In this document: positions 47,704 through 58,613 of the stretch, piece by piece
Layout: each line of letters opens with the position of its first letter
Position numbering within the stretch: the first letter of the stretch is position 1
Notes under the pieces: generated by a model
Told to the model about the DNA's origin: nothing
Seen by the model: the letters and a program-made list of their open reading frames with translations, nothing else
The model's database searches: none
Made by a program: the position numbers and the translations under genes
NCBI GenBank assembly: GCA_013141495.1
Contig: JABFQV010000013.1
Coordinates: forward strand, 1 to 64,000
Origin: Methylotenera sp.
Lineage (GTDB): Bacteria > Pseudomonadota > Gammaproteobacteria > Burkholderiales > Methylophilaceae
Length of the DNA: 64,000 bases
Direction of reading: 5' to 3'

Positions 47704-49203
47704 ATGGTTGAATATTTTACCCAGCATATTTTAAGTTTTGCCATCTGGATGCCTATTTTGGCAGGCATCTTGGTATTGTTTACCGCAAATGATAACAAAC
47801 CCAATGTTACGCGGTGGTTAGCCTTGGCTGGCAGTGTCGCCAGCTTCTTGGTGACGATTCCACTTTATACGCACTTTAATGTCGCTGACGGCGGCTTTCA
47901 GTTTCAAGAAGGCTTTCAGTGGATATTGTCTTTTAATATCAACTATCACTTAGGTGCAGATGGCATAGCGGTACCACTGATATTGCTGACGAGCTTTACT
48001 ACCGTGATTGTTGTGATTGCTGCGTGGGAAGTCATTGAAAAACGAGTAGCGCAATACATGGCATCATTCCTGATTATGAGCGGTTTGATGATAGGTGTGT
48101 TTAGTGCGTTAGATGCGATTTTATATTACGTATTTTGGGAGGCTATGTTAATCCCATTGTTTCTGGTCATTGGTATCTGGGGCGGACCAAACCGCGTGTA
48201 TGCCACGATTAAATTCTTTTTATATACACTGCTGGGCTCATTACTCATGCTGGTGGCGTTTATCTATCTGTATCATCAAACAGGTAGCTTTGAAATTGTA
48301 GATTACTACAACTATCCTATGCCACTGAATGTGCAAGTGTTGATTTTCTTGGCGTTTTTTGCAGCTTTCGCAGTAAAAATCCCGATGTGGCCAGTACATA
48401 CCTGGTTGCCAGATGCACACGTAGAAGCGCCAACAGGTGGTTCAGTAGTGTTAGCGGCGATTGCTTTGAAATTAGGCGGTTACAGCTTCTTACGCTTTGC
48501 CATGCCAATTGCACCCGATGCCGCACATTATTTATCAGGCTTTATGATTACCTTGTCGTTGATTGCAATTGTGTATATTGCGTTGGTGGCACTGGCTCAA
48601 AAAGACATGAAAAAGCTAATCGCTTATTCATCTATCTCCCACATGGGTTTTGTGACATTAGGCTTCTTCCTATTTAATAATTTGGGTTTAGAAGGTGCAA
48701 TCGTACAAATGGTGTCGCATGGCTTTATATCAGCGGCCATGTTCCTGGCAGTTGGTGTGTTGTATGACCGCATGCATAGCCGCCAGATTGAATCTTACGG
48801 CGGTGTTGCAAATACCATGCCTGTGTTTGCCGCCTTTGCTGTATTTTTTGCGATGGCAAATAGTGGTTTGCCTGGCACTTCTGGTTTTGTCGGTGAGTTC
48901 ATGGTGATACTAGGCGCGATACAAGTGAATTTTTGGTACGCCTTCTTAGCCTCACTCACACTTATTTTTGGTGCGGCTTATACGCTGTGGATGGTCAAGC
49001 GCGTGTTTTATGGTGAAATAGCCAACCCTAGCGTTGCTGCGCTTAAGGATATCAGCAAGCGTGAATTTTTCATTCTGGCAACCTTGGCATTGTTAGTGTT
49101 GGCGCTAGGGGTTTATCCGCAGCCGCTGACAGATGTAACTAATGCAACGGTCACCCAACTCCTTTCACATTTAGCACAAAGCAAATTGCCGGCAGGTTTA
49201 TAA
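47704..49203 (+). CDS. nuoM: NADH-quinone oxidoreductase subunit M
   Basis: 499 residues, second antiporter-like pump. Motifs YYVFWEAMLIPLFLVIGIWG, WLPDAHVEAPTGGSVVLAA and SHMGFVTLG. Residues for proton transfer are conserved. Confidence 0.97.
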   Translation: MVEYFTQHILSFAIWMPILAGILVLFTANDNKPNVTRWLALAGSVASFLVTIPLYTHFNVADGGFQFQEGFQWILSFNINYHLGADGIAVPLILLTSFTTVIVVIAAWEVIEKRVAQYMASFLIMSGLMIGVFSALDAILYYVFWEAMLIPLFLVIGIWGGPNRVYATIKFFLYTLLGSLLMLVAFIYLYHQTGSFEIVDYYNYPMPLNVQVLIFLAFFAAFAVKIPMWPVHTWLPDAHVEAPTGGSVVLAAIALKLGGYSFLRFAMPIAPDAAHYLSGFMITLSLIAIVYIALVALAQKDMKKLIAYSSISHMGFVTLGFFLFNNLGLEGAIVQMVSHGFISAAMFLAVGVLYDRMHSRQIESYGGVANTMPVFAAFAVFFAMANSGLPGTSGFVGEFMVILGAIQVNFWYAFLASLTLIFGAAYTLWMVKRVFYGEIANPSVAALKDISKREFFILATLALLVLALGVYPQPLTDVTNATVTQLLSHLAQSKLPAGL

Positions 49204-49206
49204 GTC

Positions 49207-50655
49207 ATGGAAAATATACGTTACGACCTCATTACTGCCTTGCCTGAAATCGTTATTTTATCGATGGCGATGATCATTCTATTGGCAGATTTATTTTTAA
49301 AGCAAACTAACCGTATTGCAATTTACGCCTTAGCGCAGCTAGCTTTACTGGTCGCTGCCTTTATAACTTTTAGCACACATACGCCAAGCATCGGTTATGG
49401 CTTCACCGCTGCTTTTGTTGATGACGCGCTGGCTGATGTGTTGAAACTTATGATTTACTTAGGCACATCGTTGATTTTTATTTATACGCGGCAATATATT
49501 CAATTGCGCAACATGTTCCGTGGCGAGTTTTATGCGCTAGTGCTGTTTTCAGTAGTTGGTATGATGATCATGGTGTCTGGCCAAAGCATGCTAACGCTGT
49601 ATATAGGTCTGGAGTTGTTATCACTTAGTTTGTATGCGTTGGTAGCACTTGACCGTGACAATGCCCGCGCCACCGAAGCTGCAATGAAATACTTTGTATT
49701 AGGCGCATTAGCCTCGGGTATGTTGTTGTACGGCATGAGCATGATCTATGGCATGACTGGTAGCTTAAATATCACTGAAATTAACAATGCATTGATGGGT
49801 GGCGAGAACATACATTCGGTATTGATCTTAGGTTTGGTATTTGTTGTGGCGGGCTTGGCATTCAAGCTAGGTGCGGTGCCGTTCCAAATGTGGGTGCCTG
49901 ATGTTTACGAAGGCTCGCCAACTGCCATGACCATGTTAATCAGCTCAGTGCCAAAGCTAGCTGCATTTGCTTTTATCATACGCCTGCTTGTGCAAGGATT
50001 GCCAACACTGGCGGTTGATTGGCAGCAAATGTTGATGATTATGGCGGTGCTGTCTATCATCATCGGCAATGTTACAGCTATTGCACAAACCAATTTAAAA
50101 CGCATGTTGGCGTACTCCACTATTTCACATGTAGGATTTGTGTTGTTTGGTTTAATGAGCGCAAGTATCAATGGTTATGCCTCCGCACTGTTTTATATAG
50201 TGAGCTACGTATTGATGACGCTTGCCGGCTTTGGCATTATTCTACTGTTGTCACGCAAAGGCTTTGAGGCTGAGCAGTTAGATGACCTAAAAGGCTTGAA
50301 TCAACGTAGCCCGTGGATCGCATTCTTAATGCTGATTGTAATGTTTAGCATGGCAGGCGTGCCACCAACCTTAGGTTTTTACGCTAAATTTGCCGTGTTG
50401 CAAGCAGCATTGCAAGCCGGTTATTTATGGTTGGTTGTGTTCGCAGTTCTGATGGCAGTTATCGGCGCGTTTTACTATTTACGCGTCATTAAGCTCATGT
50501 ATTTCGATGAGCCCATTGACCAGCATCCGATTCAAGCGCCGTTTGATATGCGCGTTACGTTAAGTGTGAATGCATGTGCGTTGCTGGTGTTAGGTTTAAT
50601 GCCGCAAGGCTTGATGAGTTTGTGTGGTTATGCAATTTTTAAAAGCTTGAGCTAG
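49207..50655 (+). CDS. nuoN: NADH-quinone oxidoreductase subunit N
   Basis: 482 residues, third antiporter-like pump, closest to the hydrophilic arm. Motifs GLELLSLSLYALVAL, MWVPDVYEGSPTAMTMLIS and YSTISHVGFVLFGL. It ends the conserved nuo order. Confidence 0.97.
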   Translation: MENIRYDLITALPEIVILSMAMIILLADLFLKQTNRIAIYALAQLALLVAAFITFSTHTPSIGYGFTAAFVDDALADVLKLMIYLGTSLIFIYTRQYIQLRNMFRGEFYALVLFSVVGMMIMVSGQSMLTLYIGLELLSLSLYALVALDRDNARATEAAMKYFVLGALASGMLLYGMSMIYGMTGSLNITEINNALMGGENIHSVLILGLVFVVAGLAFKLGAVPFQMWVPDVYEGSPTAMTMLISSVPKLAAFAFIIRLLVQGLPTLAVDWQQMLMIMAVLSIIIGNVTAIAQTNLKRMLAYSTISHVGFVLFGLMSASINGYASALFYIVSYVLMTLAGFGIILLLSRKGFEAEQLDDLKGLNQRSPWIAFLMLIVMFSMAGVPPTLGFYAKFAVLQAALQAGYLWLVVFAVLMAVIGAFYYLRVIKLMYFDEPIDQHPIQAPFDMRVTLSVNACALLVLGLMPQGLMSLCGYAIFKSLS

Positions 50656-50664
50656 GGCGCATTA

Positions 50665-50976
50665 ATGACAAACTGGGCGTTACTCGGACTGATATTTTTT
50701 GCGGCAAATTTACCTTGGTTTTCAAATAAACTGTTTTATCTTATTCCATTAAACAGTAGTCATCAGCCGACCAAAAGCAAGCATCTTGGTTGGTGTTTGC
50801 TTGAGTTGTTAGTCCTTTACTTTGCTGCCGGCGCCGTGGCATGGTATGCAGAGCGTGCAACTTTCGGGCAGGTTTCACCTCAAGGCTGGGAGTTCTATGC
50901 CGTCACCGGATGCCTGTTCCTAGTGTTTGCTTTTCCGGGTTTTGTATATAAAGTATTGTGGAAAAGAGCCTTTTAA
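50665..50976 (+). CDS. DUF2818 family membrane protein
   Basis: 103 residues, three hydrophobic segments (about 3-22, 40-62, 76-97). This family regularly follows nuoN in betaproteobacteria, as here nine bp after the stop, suggesting a role tied to complex I assembly or stability, which is unproven. Confidence 0.85.
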   Translation: MTNWALLGLIFFAANLPWFSNKLFYLIPLNSSHQPTKSKHLGWCLLELLVLYFAAGAVAWYAERATFGQVSPQGWEFYAVTGCLFLVFAFPGFVYKVLWKRAF

Positions 50977-51114
50977 TTCACAGTTACTCTGAAACTTGTT
51001 TTTTGCAAAATATCGTAACATTTACTTTTCGTTAAGTGCCATTCAACATTAAGCTTAACCAAGCCCCAGTACAATTTCAGGCTAGTAGCTCATGGAAGTC
51101 CACTATAGATTTAG

Positions 51115-51142
51115 TCAAATGGATTTAATCAAATGGATTTAA
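51115..51142 (+). repeat. 14-bp perfect tandem duplication over the NUDIX gene start
   Basis: TCAAATGGATTTAA occurs twice without a gap. The second copy contains the ATG of the NUDIX gene (51133). The first copy supplies an ATG at 51119 in another frame that ends after seven codons, inside the start of the real gene. Confidence 0.9.
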
Positions 51143-51675
51143 CCGAACACTGTATCAGCTCAAACACGATTGCCACTGATGGCATATTCAGCGTTAAGCG
51201 TGATTTAGTACGCCTGCCAAACGGTAACACCAGTCATCGTGACTATGTGACGCATCCTGGTGCAGTGCTGATTGTGCCGATACTTTTTAATGGAAACGTA
51301 GTATTGGAGCGGCAATTCAGGTATCCGCTACACCAGATATTTATTGAGCTACCAGCAGGTAAAATTGACGCCAATGAAGAGGCGTTAACCACAGGGCAGC
51401 GTGAGCTACTAGAAGAAACCGGCTATACAGCAAAGGACTGGGTAAAGTTAGGTATTCAGCACCCATGTATTGGTTATTCTAACGAGGTGATTCATACCTA
51501 TTTAGCCACAGGGTTAGTTGCTGGTGCGCATCAACGTGATAAAGATGAAATTCTAGAAACCTTTGAAGTCAGCCTAGTCGATTGTTTAACCATGATTCAA
51601 AATGGTGAAATTACCGATAGTAAAACCATTGTTGCGTTATTTTTAGCTGAAAAGTATTTGCAATCTCATGGCTAG
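51133..51675 (+). CDS. NUDIX hydrolase, probable ADP-ribose pyrophosphatase
   Basis: 180 residues. The Nudix box spans 76-98 (G-x5-E-x7-RELLEETGY) with all metal ligands. The layout resembles the ADP-ribose pyrophosphatase group (cleaving ADP-ribose to AMP and ribose 5-phosphate). No strong ribosome binding site; a 14-bp tandem duplication covers the start. It overlaps the next gene by 8 bp. Confidence 0.9.
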   Translation: MDLTEHCISSNTIATDGIFSVKRDLVRLPNGNTSHRDYVTHPGAVLIVPILFNGNVVLERQFRYPLHQIFIELPAGKIDANEEALTTGQRELLEETGYTAKDWVKLGIQHPCIGYSNEVIHTYLATGLVAGAHQRDKDEILETFEVSLVDCLTMIQNGEITDSKTIVALFLAEKYLQSHG

Positions 51676-52534
51676 TGGCGCGGCAAATAAAGTTTTAATC
51701 ATAGGCTGTGGCGACCTAGGCACTGCCGTAGCGCAACAGTTGCTGCAATCAGGGTTTCAAACCATCGCTGTTAGGCGTAGCGCCGTTGTCATTGATGGCG
51801 TTTTAATGATACAGGCCGATGTTACGCAACCTGACACTTTAGAATCGCTACCGGCTATTCAGCCAGAAATAGTCGTTTACTGCGTAGCGGCCGAAGCGCA
51901 GATGGATGCTGCATATAAAGCGGCTTATGTAGATGGTTTGCGTCATGTATTAGCTACCCAAATTAACAATTCAAACTTGCAGCATGTATTTTTTGTATCA
52001 AGTACTCGTGTTTACGGTCAAAGTACCGCTACTTTACTTGATGAGTCAATACTTGCTATTCCTGCAGATTTTGGTGGGGAGCGTTTGCTTGAGGCAGAAG
52101 CGCTACTGCAATCACTAACTTGCCCTGCAACCGCACTAAGATTATCCGGAATTTATGGGCCAGGGCGATTACGTATGATCAATCTAGCGCAGTCGCCTGG
52201 ACGTTGGCCGCATCAGAATAGCTGGAGTAACCGTATTCATCGAGATGATGCAGCTGCCTTTATCGTGTTTTTAATTCAGCAGGTCTTGGCTGGAGATACG
52301 CCGCGACCTTGTTATATCGTCACCGATTCTCAGCCTGTCACGCAGTATGAGGTGTTGAATTGGATTGCTGCTAAATTGGGTAAAGCACCACAAACAATAC
52401 CTGCGGCCGCAGGTGGTAAGCGATTGAGCAATCAAGCAATGCTGGCGACTGGCTTTCAATTGCAATACCCAACCTACCAAGCGGGCTATCAGGCTTTGCT
52501 GTCGAATGATCTTACTGTAAATACAATATCATGA
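51668..52534 (+). CDS. SDR-type NAD(P)-binding protein (YeeZ-like)
   Basis: 288 residues. N-terminal dinucleotide-binding motif IGCGDLG (about 12-18). FVSSTRVYGQS (about 112-122) corresponds to the SDR strand before the active site, but the usual YxxxK catalytic pair is not obvious, as in YeeZ-like members. SGIYGPGR is conserved in extended SDRs. Function unknown. It overlaps both neighbours by a few bases. Confidence 0.78.
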   Translation: MASGAANKVLIIGCGDLGTAVAQQLLQSGFQTIAVRRSAVVIDGVLMIQADVTQPDTLESLPAIQPEIVVYCVAAEAQMDAAYKAAYVDGLRHVLATQINNSNLQHVFFVSSTRVYGQSTATLLDESILAIPADFGGERLLEAEALLQSLTCPATALRLSGIYGPGRLRMINLAQSPGRWPHQNSWSNRIHRDDAAAFIVFLIQQVLAGDTPRPCYIVTDSQPVTQYEVLNWIAAKLGKAPQTIPAAAGGKRLSNQAMLATGFQLQYPTYQAGYQALLSNDLTVNTIS

Positions 52535-53763
52535 ACTACGTTTTTAGAATAATCACAGTAACGCTAGCGCTGATTTTTACGCAATGTTTTAACTTAGCGG
52601 TGGCACAAGAGACTTTTCCAGCTTGGCTCGAAGGCTTAAAACAGTCCGCAGACGCTGTTGGTATTTCTGAAAAAACAAGTACAGCGACCATCAGTTATGT
52701 CAAATTACTGCCAGATGTCATTGCGTTAGATCGCGCACAGCCAGAATTTATTAGCCCGTTTCTAAGCTATTACTACAAACGCGTTGATACCCGAAAAATT
52801 CAAAAAGGGCGCGAGTTGCTAGCCACACATGATGCATTGTTAACCCAGATTGAAGCGCTGTATGGGGTTCCTAAACCTATATTAGTGGCATTCTGGGGCA
52901 TGGAAACACAATACGGCAGTTATATGGGCAATGTTGATATATTATCTGCATTAGCAACATTGGCGTATGAAGGGCGTCGAGCCGAATTCTTCCGTAGCCA
53001 ATTGCTGGATGCGATGCGTATGATTGATTTTGGGCATGCTAACGTAGATGAGTTTAAAGGCTCTTGGGCTGGAGCTTTTGGCAATATGCAATTTATGCCA
53101 ACCACTTTTATGTTGTACGCAGTGGATGGCGACAATGATAACAATATTGATGTTTTAAACTCCCTGCCAGATGCGTTTGCGTCCGCGGCGAATTACTTGT
53201 CACAAGTAGGCTGGCGTATGGGTGAGCCGACCATGATAGAGGTAAAATTGCCCGACAACTTCCCGTGGCAATATGCGCAATATACACTCAAGAAATCGAC
53301 CGCAGAATGGGGGCAATTAGGTGTGCGTGTAGCGCAGGAGGATGCATCCGTAGCCGGCATGCCCCTAGCTGAAGCGCTACCTAGCGTGAGCGGGCAAGCG
53401 TCTATTATTTTGCCCCAAGGCTGGTTAGGACCGGCTTTTATGGTGTTTGGTAATTTTGATGTCATTATGGACTGGAATCGATCTGTCAATTACGCGCTAT
53501 CTGTGGCGCAACTGGCTAAGCGACTGAACCAAGAATCGCGCATTATAGGCGGGCGTCTTGCTGAGGTCGGCGCACTTAGTTTTGAGCAAATGTTTGGATT
53601 ACAGAGCGCGCTCAATCTACGTGGATTTGATGCAGGTACACCCGATGGTTTTCCTGGATTGAAAACACAAGCGGCAGTGCGTGCTTATCAACTTGCAATA
53701 CAGTTACCCGCTGATGGCTATGCGAGTCCAAGTGTTTATGACAGAATAATGTCGCAACCATAG
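52531..53763 (+). CDS. Lytic murein transglycosylase B family with peptidoglycan-binding domain
   Basis: 410 residues. Signal peptide to about 26 (AVAQ). The catalytic domain has E125 in AFWGMETQYGSYMGN and FNMQFMPTTF-type motif FGNMQFMPTTFMLYAVDGD (in two parts). The C-terminal 340-405 is a PG_binding_1 domain (LQSALNLRGFDAGTPDG). No lipobox cysteine follows the signal, so it is likely soluble in the periplasm. It cleaves glycan strands to 1,6-anhydro ends. Confidence 0.92.
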   Translation: MNYVFRIITVTLALIFTQCFNLAVAQETFPAWLEGLKQSADAVGISEKTSTATISYVKLLPDVIALDRAQPEFISPFLSYYYKRVDTRKIQKGRELLATHDALLTQIEALYGVPKPILVAFWGMETQYGSYMGNVDILSALATLAYEGRRAEFFRSQLLDAMRMIDFGHANVDEFKGSWAGAFGNMQFMPTTFMLYAVDGDNDNNIDVLNSLPDAFASAANYLSQVGWRMGEPTMIEVKLPDNFPWQYAQYTLKKSTAEWGQLGVRVAQEDASVAGMPLAEALPSVSGQASIILPQGWLGPAFMVFGNFDVIMDWNRSVNYALSVAQLAKRLNQESRIIGGRLAEVGALSFEQMFGLQSALNLRGFDAGTPDGFPGLKTQAAVRAYQLAIQLPADGYASPSVYDRIMSQP

Positions 53764-53877
53764 ACTCATAGATGTAGATTTTTAACTGATTGCGTTTGCG
53801 CCCAATGCCACAATCAGCTAAAATCGCGTTCTGTTTGAAACGGCTGGTTCTTAGTTAAACTGGCGATTCAAAAGTTT

Positions 53878-53954
53878 AGGCGGTTAGCTCAGTTGGTTAG
53901 AGCGCTTGGTCGACATCCAAGAGGTCAGCAGTTCGAGTCTGCTACTGCCTACCA
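53878..53954 (+). tRNA. tRNA-Val (GAC)
   Basis: 77 nt with encoded CCA. Acceptor AGGCGGT/ACTGCCT, anticodon stem CTTGG/CCAAG with loop TCGACAT giving GAC, T arm AGCAG TTCGAGT CTGCT. It lies 66 bp before thrS. Confidence 0.95.
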
Positions 53955-53973
53955 GTCACACATTACAAAAGCT

Positions 53974-53997
53974 AAAGCCGTTAAATTCAACGGCTTT
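53974..53997 (+). terminator. Hairpin between tRNA-Val and thrS
   Basis: Perfect 9-bp arms AAAGCCGTT and AACGGCTTT with a six-base loop, followed by TAATTATTTAT. It could terminate the tRNA transcript or act in the thrS leader. The T-run is interrupted. Confidence 0.6.
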
Positions 53998-54019
53998 AAT
54001 TATTTATACGGGGTATGTT

Positions 54020-55927
54020 ATGCCAGTGATACGCTTGCCAGATGGTTCACAACGTCAATTTGATGCGCCTGTTACGGTAGCCGATGTTGCCATGAGCATT
54101 GGTGCCGGTTTGGCTAAAGCAGCGTTGGCTGGTAAGGTTAACGATAAAATCGTTGATACCAGTTATTTGATTGAGTCTGATAGTGATTTAGCGATTATCA
54201 CGGATAAAAGCCCTGAAGGTTTAGATGTTATTCGTCACTCAACCGCACACTTGTTGGCGTATGCGGTAAAAGAATTATTCCCAGATGCGCAAGTGACTAT
54301 TGGCCCTGTGATTGAAAATGGTTTTTTCTATGATTTTTCATATGTGCGCGCCTTCACTCCAGAAGATTTAACCGTCATTGAAAAAAAGATGGTGGAGTTG
54401 GCCAAAAAAGATGAGCCAGTAACCCGGCAGGTATTGCCGCGCGATGACGCGATTGCTTACTTCAAAAGTATCGGCGAGGCTTATAAAGCTGAAATTATTG
54501 CCAGCATTCCAGCGGGTGAGGATGTTTCACTTTATACAGAGGGGCGTTTTACTGACCTTTGCCGTGGTCCACATGTGCCTAATACCGGCAAGCTCAAAGC
54601 GTTTAAGCTGATGAAGTTGGCAGGTGCTTACTGGCGCGGTGATAGTAATAACGAAATGCTACAACGTGTTTACGGTACGGCATGGCGCAACAAAGAAGAG
54701 TTGGACGCATACTTATTTCAGTTGGAAGAGGCTGAAAAGCGTGACCACCGCAAATTGGGCAAGCAGTTGGATTATTTCCACATGCAAGATGATGCGCCAG
54801 GCATGGTGTTCTGGCATCCGCGCGGTTGGAGCATGTGGCAAGAGGTTGAGCAATATATGCGCCAAATGTTTAGAGACTTTGGCTACCAAGAGGTACGTAC
54901 GCCTACGGTGATGGATAAAACGCTATGGGAGAAATCAGGCCACTGGCAAAATTATCATGACAATATGTTTGTGACGAAATCTGAAAATCGTGATTACGCC
55001 GTGAAGCCGATGAACTGTCCAGGTCACATACAGATTTTTAACAGCGGTTTGCATAGTTACCGTGATTTGCCGTTGCGTTTGGCTGAGTTCGGCTCATGTC
55101 ACCGTAACGAACCATCGGGATCGTTGCATGGCTTAATGCGTGTGCGCGGATTTACTCAAGATGATGCGCATATTTTTTGTACAGAAGAGCAGATTGAAGC
55201 TGAAGTCGCTGACTTTATTAAGATGCTCTACAAAGCGTATGGTGATTTCGGCTTTACTGACGTGCTGGTTAAGCTTTCAACTCGTCCAGAAAAGCGTGTT
55301 GGCACTGATGAAACTTGGGATAAAGCCGAAGCTTCGTTAGCCAATGCACTCAATAAAAATGACCTCGCGTTTGATTTGCAACCGGGTGAAGGCGCATTTT
55401 ATGGCCCTAAAATAGAATTTACGTTGAAGGACTCTCTAGGTCGTTTGTGGCAGTGTGGCACAATTCAGCTCGACTTTAACTTGCCTGAGCGCTTGGATGC
55501 CGAGTATGTGGCAGAAGACAACTCTCGCAAGCGTCCTGTAATGCTACATCGTGCCATTGTTGGTTCTATGGAGCGTTTTATCGGCATTCTGATTGAGAAC
55601 TATGCTGGTGCTATGCCGTTATGGTTAGCGCCAGTGCAGGTGATGGTGTTAAACATTTCTGAAGGTCAGGCAGATTACGTAAGGTTAGTGGTTGAAACTT
55701 TGAAGAAAAGTGGCATCCGATGCGAATTTGACTTGAGAAATGAGAAGATTACCTATAAAATACGCGAACATAGTATGCAAAAATTACCTTACTTGCTGGT
55801 TGCAGGTGAGCGTGAAATGCAAACAGGACATGTAGCCGTGCGTACCAGAAAAGGTGAAGACCTAGGTTCTATGCCAATAGCGGAGCTAGTTGCTCGCTTG
55901 AAAGCGGAAGTTGAAGCTAAGGTTTAA
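54020..55927 (+). CDS. thrS: Threonyl-tRNA synthetase
   Basis: 635 residues from the ATG at 54020; the open frame extends upstream through tRNA-Val, which is not coding. TGS domain (1-61), editing domain with [12 protein letters not shown] (about 73-84), class II core with motif 2 ([20 protein letters not shown]) and motif 3 ([17 protein letters not shown]), and anticodon-binding domain. It heads the thrS-infC-rpmI-rplT-pheS-pheT cluster. Confidence 0.97.
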   Translation: MPVIRLPDGSQRQFDAPVTVADVAMSIGAGLAKAALAGKVNDKIVDTSYLIESDSDLAIITDKSPEGLDVIRHSTAHLLAYAVKELFPDAQVTIGPVIENGFFYDFSYVRAFTPEDLTVIEKKMVELAKKDEPVTRQVLPRDDAIAYFKSIGEAYKAEIIASIPAGEDVSLYTEGRFTDLCRGPHVPNTGKLKAFKLMKLAGAYWRGDSNNEMLQRVYGTAWRNKEELDAYLFQLEEAEKRDHRKLGKQLDYFHMQDDAPGMVFWHPRGWSMWQEVEQYMRQMFRDFGYQEVRTPTVMDKTLWEKSGHWQNYHDNMFVTKSENRDYAVKPMNCPGHIQIFNSGLHSYRDLPLRLAEFGSCHRNEPSGSLHGLMRVRGFTQDDAHIFCTEEQIEAEVADFIKMLYKAYGDFGFTDVLVKLSTRPEKRVGTDETWDKAEASLANALNKNDLAFDLQPGEGAFYGPKIEFTLKDSLGRLWQCGTIQLDFNLPERLDAEYVAEDNSRKRPVMLHRAIVGSMERFIGILIENYAGAMPLWLAPVQVMVLNISEGQADYVRLVVETLKKSGIRCEFDLRNEKITYKIREHSMQKLPYLLVAGEREMQTGHVAVRTRKGEDLGSMPIAELVARLKAEVEAKV

Positions 55928-55995
55928 CCTACCCTAAACTTTGATTTTAGGGCTAAATCTGACGAAGCACGGCTTAACTATTTGGAGAATTTGAT

Positions 55996-56520
55996 ATAGC
56001 ACAGGATAAAGAAACCCGAATTAACGGTGATATTACTGGTTCGGAAGTACGTTTGGTAGGCATTGAAGGCGAACCGCTAGGTATTATGAGTTTGCGTGAA
56101 GCTTTTGCAAAAGCAGAAGAAGCTGATATTGATTTAGTGGAAATTGCACCTAATGCCGCGCCGCCTGTGTGCAGGTTGATGGATTACGGCAAGTTCAAGT
56201 ATGCTGAAAGTAAAAGGCAGCACGAAGTTAAGCTTAAGCAAAAGCAAGTGGTGGTGAAAGAAATTAAATTTCGCCCAGGTACGGATGATGGCGATTATGC
56301 GATTAAAGTGCGTAACATTATTCGCTTCATACAAGAGGGTGATAAAGCGAAAATTACGTTACGCTTTAGAGGTCGTGAGATTACCCACCAAGAGTTTGGT
56401 TTGGCGTTACTTAGACGTGTAGAAGCAGATACAAAAGAGGTTGCAGTGGTTGAGCAGTTTCCTAAAATGGAAGGTCGCCAAATGGTGATGATTTTAGGTC
56501 CACACAAGAAAGCTAGCTAA
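55996..56520 (+). CDS. infC: Translation initiation factor IF-3, probable AUA start
   Basis: 174 residues if started at ATA 55996. GGAG at 55984-55987 lies eight bases upstream, and the protein then begins [20 protein letters not shown], the conserved IF-3 N-terminus. A stop at 55975 limits the frame, and there is no ATG, GTG or TTG before GTG at 56053, which would delete this conserved start. IF-3 rejects non-standard start codons, so a rare start allows autoregulation, as known for AUU in E. coli infC. The N- and C-terminal domains are complete ([17 protein letters not shown]). Confidence 0.93.
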   Translation: MAQDKETRINGDITGSEVRLVGIEGEPLGIMSLREAFAKAEEADIDLVEIAPNAAPPVCRLMDYGKFKYAESKRQHEVKLKQKQVVVKEIKFRPGTDDGDYAIKVRNIIRFIQEGDKAKITLRFRGREITHQEFGLALLRRVEADTKEVAVVEQFPKMEGRQMVMILGPHKKAS

Positions 56521-56699
56521 CTGATTGAAGTCAGTCAGCGTGTAAGTTTAAGTAGTAAGGTTAGTTTGTAGTAGTGTAGTCAGAAATACTGATAAGCGTC
56601 ACTAAGTCAGCTTTGTTGGTAGATGATTGCTAAAAATTCCGAGTGATACGGCTTAACGGCATGCCTAAGCACTCATAACTCAAGTTCAAGGAGAACAAA
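56521..56699 (+). promoter_or_regulatory. 179-nt leader between infC and rpmI
   Basis: No gene is present. AAGGAG at 56690-56695 is the rpmI ribosome binding site. Ribosomal protein L20 represses rpmI-rplT through leader RNA structure in several bacteria; the length allows that, but I could not identify the structure by eye. Confidence 0.3.
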
Positions 56700-56897
56700 A
56701 TGCCAAAAATGAAAACCAAGAGTGGTGCTAAAAAGCGCTTCAAATTCTTGGGTAATGGTAAAGTGAAACGTACGCATTCACATTTACGCCATATCCTCAC
56801 TAAAAAGACCACCAAGCAAAAGCGTAAATTACGCGGCACGGCGATCATCTCACCAACAGACGTCAAGCGCGTTCGCGCCATGATGCCAACAAGATAA
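56700..56897 (+). CDS. rpmI: 50S ribosomal protein L35
   Basis: 65 residues, highly basic, [20 protein letters not shown] then [15 protein letters not shown]. Complete. rplT follows after 10 bp. Confidence 0.97.
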   Translation: MPKMKTKSGAKKRFKFLGNGKVKRTHSHLRHILTKKTTKQKRKLRGTAIISPTDVKRVRAMMPTR

Positions 56898-56907
56898 GGA
56901 GACCGAT

Positions 56908-57267
56908 ATGCCTAGAGTAAAACGTGGTGTCATTGCTCGCGCTAGACACAAAAAAGTATTAAAAGCCGCTAAGGGTTACCGCGGTCGTCGTAAAAACGTT
57001 TACCGCGTTGCTAAGCAAGCGGTAATGAAAGCTGGTCAATATGCTTACCGTGACCGTCGTCAAAAGAAACGTCAATTCCGCACCTTGTGGATTGCGCGTA
57101 TCAATGCGGGTGCACGTGAGTGTGGTTTAACTTACAGCCGCTTCATGAATGGTTTGAAAAAATCAGCGATTGAAGTCGATCGTAAAGTATTGGCTGACTT
57201 AGCTGTATTTGACAAAGCGGCATTTGCAAAATTTGTAGAATTAGCAAAAGCGGGTTTAGCGGCTTAA
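56908..57267 (+). CDS. rplT: 50S ribosomal protein L20
   Basis: 119 residues, basic, [19 protein letters not shown] then [19 protein letters not shown]. It binds 23S rRNA early in 50S assembly. AAGGAG-type site upstream. It is followed by a strong terminator. Confidence 0.97.
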   Translation: MPRVKRGVIARARHKKVLKAAKGYRGRRKNVYRVAKQAVMKAGQYAYRDRRQKKRQFRTLWIARINAGARECGLTYSRFMNGLKKSAIEVDRKVLADLAVFDKAAFAKFVELAKAGLAA

Positions 57268-57310
57268 GTATTCAAGCGGGTATTTTCAAACTTATTATTA
57301 AGTTCGAGTG

Positions 57311-57338
57311 AAAAAAGAGGCTTCGGCCTCTTTTTTTT
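57311..57338 (+). terminator. Strong intrinsic terminator after rplT
   Basis: AAAAAAGAGGC, TTCG tetraloop, GCCTCTTTTTTTT. It separates the infC-rplT transcript from pheST. Confidence 0.95.
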
Positions 57339-57403
57339 ACTGTAAAATTCGAAGTCTAAATTTTATATGTAAATCAATGCATTATAAGAGTGGTTCTGGT
57401 TAA

Positions 57404-58456
<1,053 letters not shown>

Positions 58457-58459
58457 CTC

Positions 58460-58606
58460 TTGCACAGAGTACACAGAGATTTTTCTAAAATTTGAATTTG
58501 AATTTGAATTTGTAATTTAATAAATAAAGGATCAGGTAGCCTGCAGGTAATCAAAGATACATGGAGTAAGTTTTTCTCTGTGCTCTCTGTGCGCTCTGTG
58601 GCTGAA
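58460..58606. repeat. Inverted-repeat element between pheS and pheT
   Basis: The left end (from about 58460) contains CACAGAGTACACAGAGA; the right end (about 58575-58602) contains TCTCTGTGCTCTCTGTG, close to its reverse complement. Between them lies a short tandem repeat TTTGAA (three and a half copies, 58491-58512). Such CACAGAG-type ends are seen in dispersed repeats of other bacteria. The element fills almost the whole 157-bp gap. Confidence 0.6.
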
Positions 58607-58613
58607 ATAGATT

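Noticed and set aside
53906-54019. Longer thrS reading frame beginning within tRNA-Val
   Set aside because: The extension is tRNA and spacer; the conserved TGS domain begins at the ATG at 54020.
58491-58512. TTTGAA repeats as a possible CRISPR
   Set aside because: Only about three and a half six-base units without spacers. No CRISPR array or cas gene was seen anywhere in the window.
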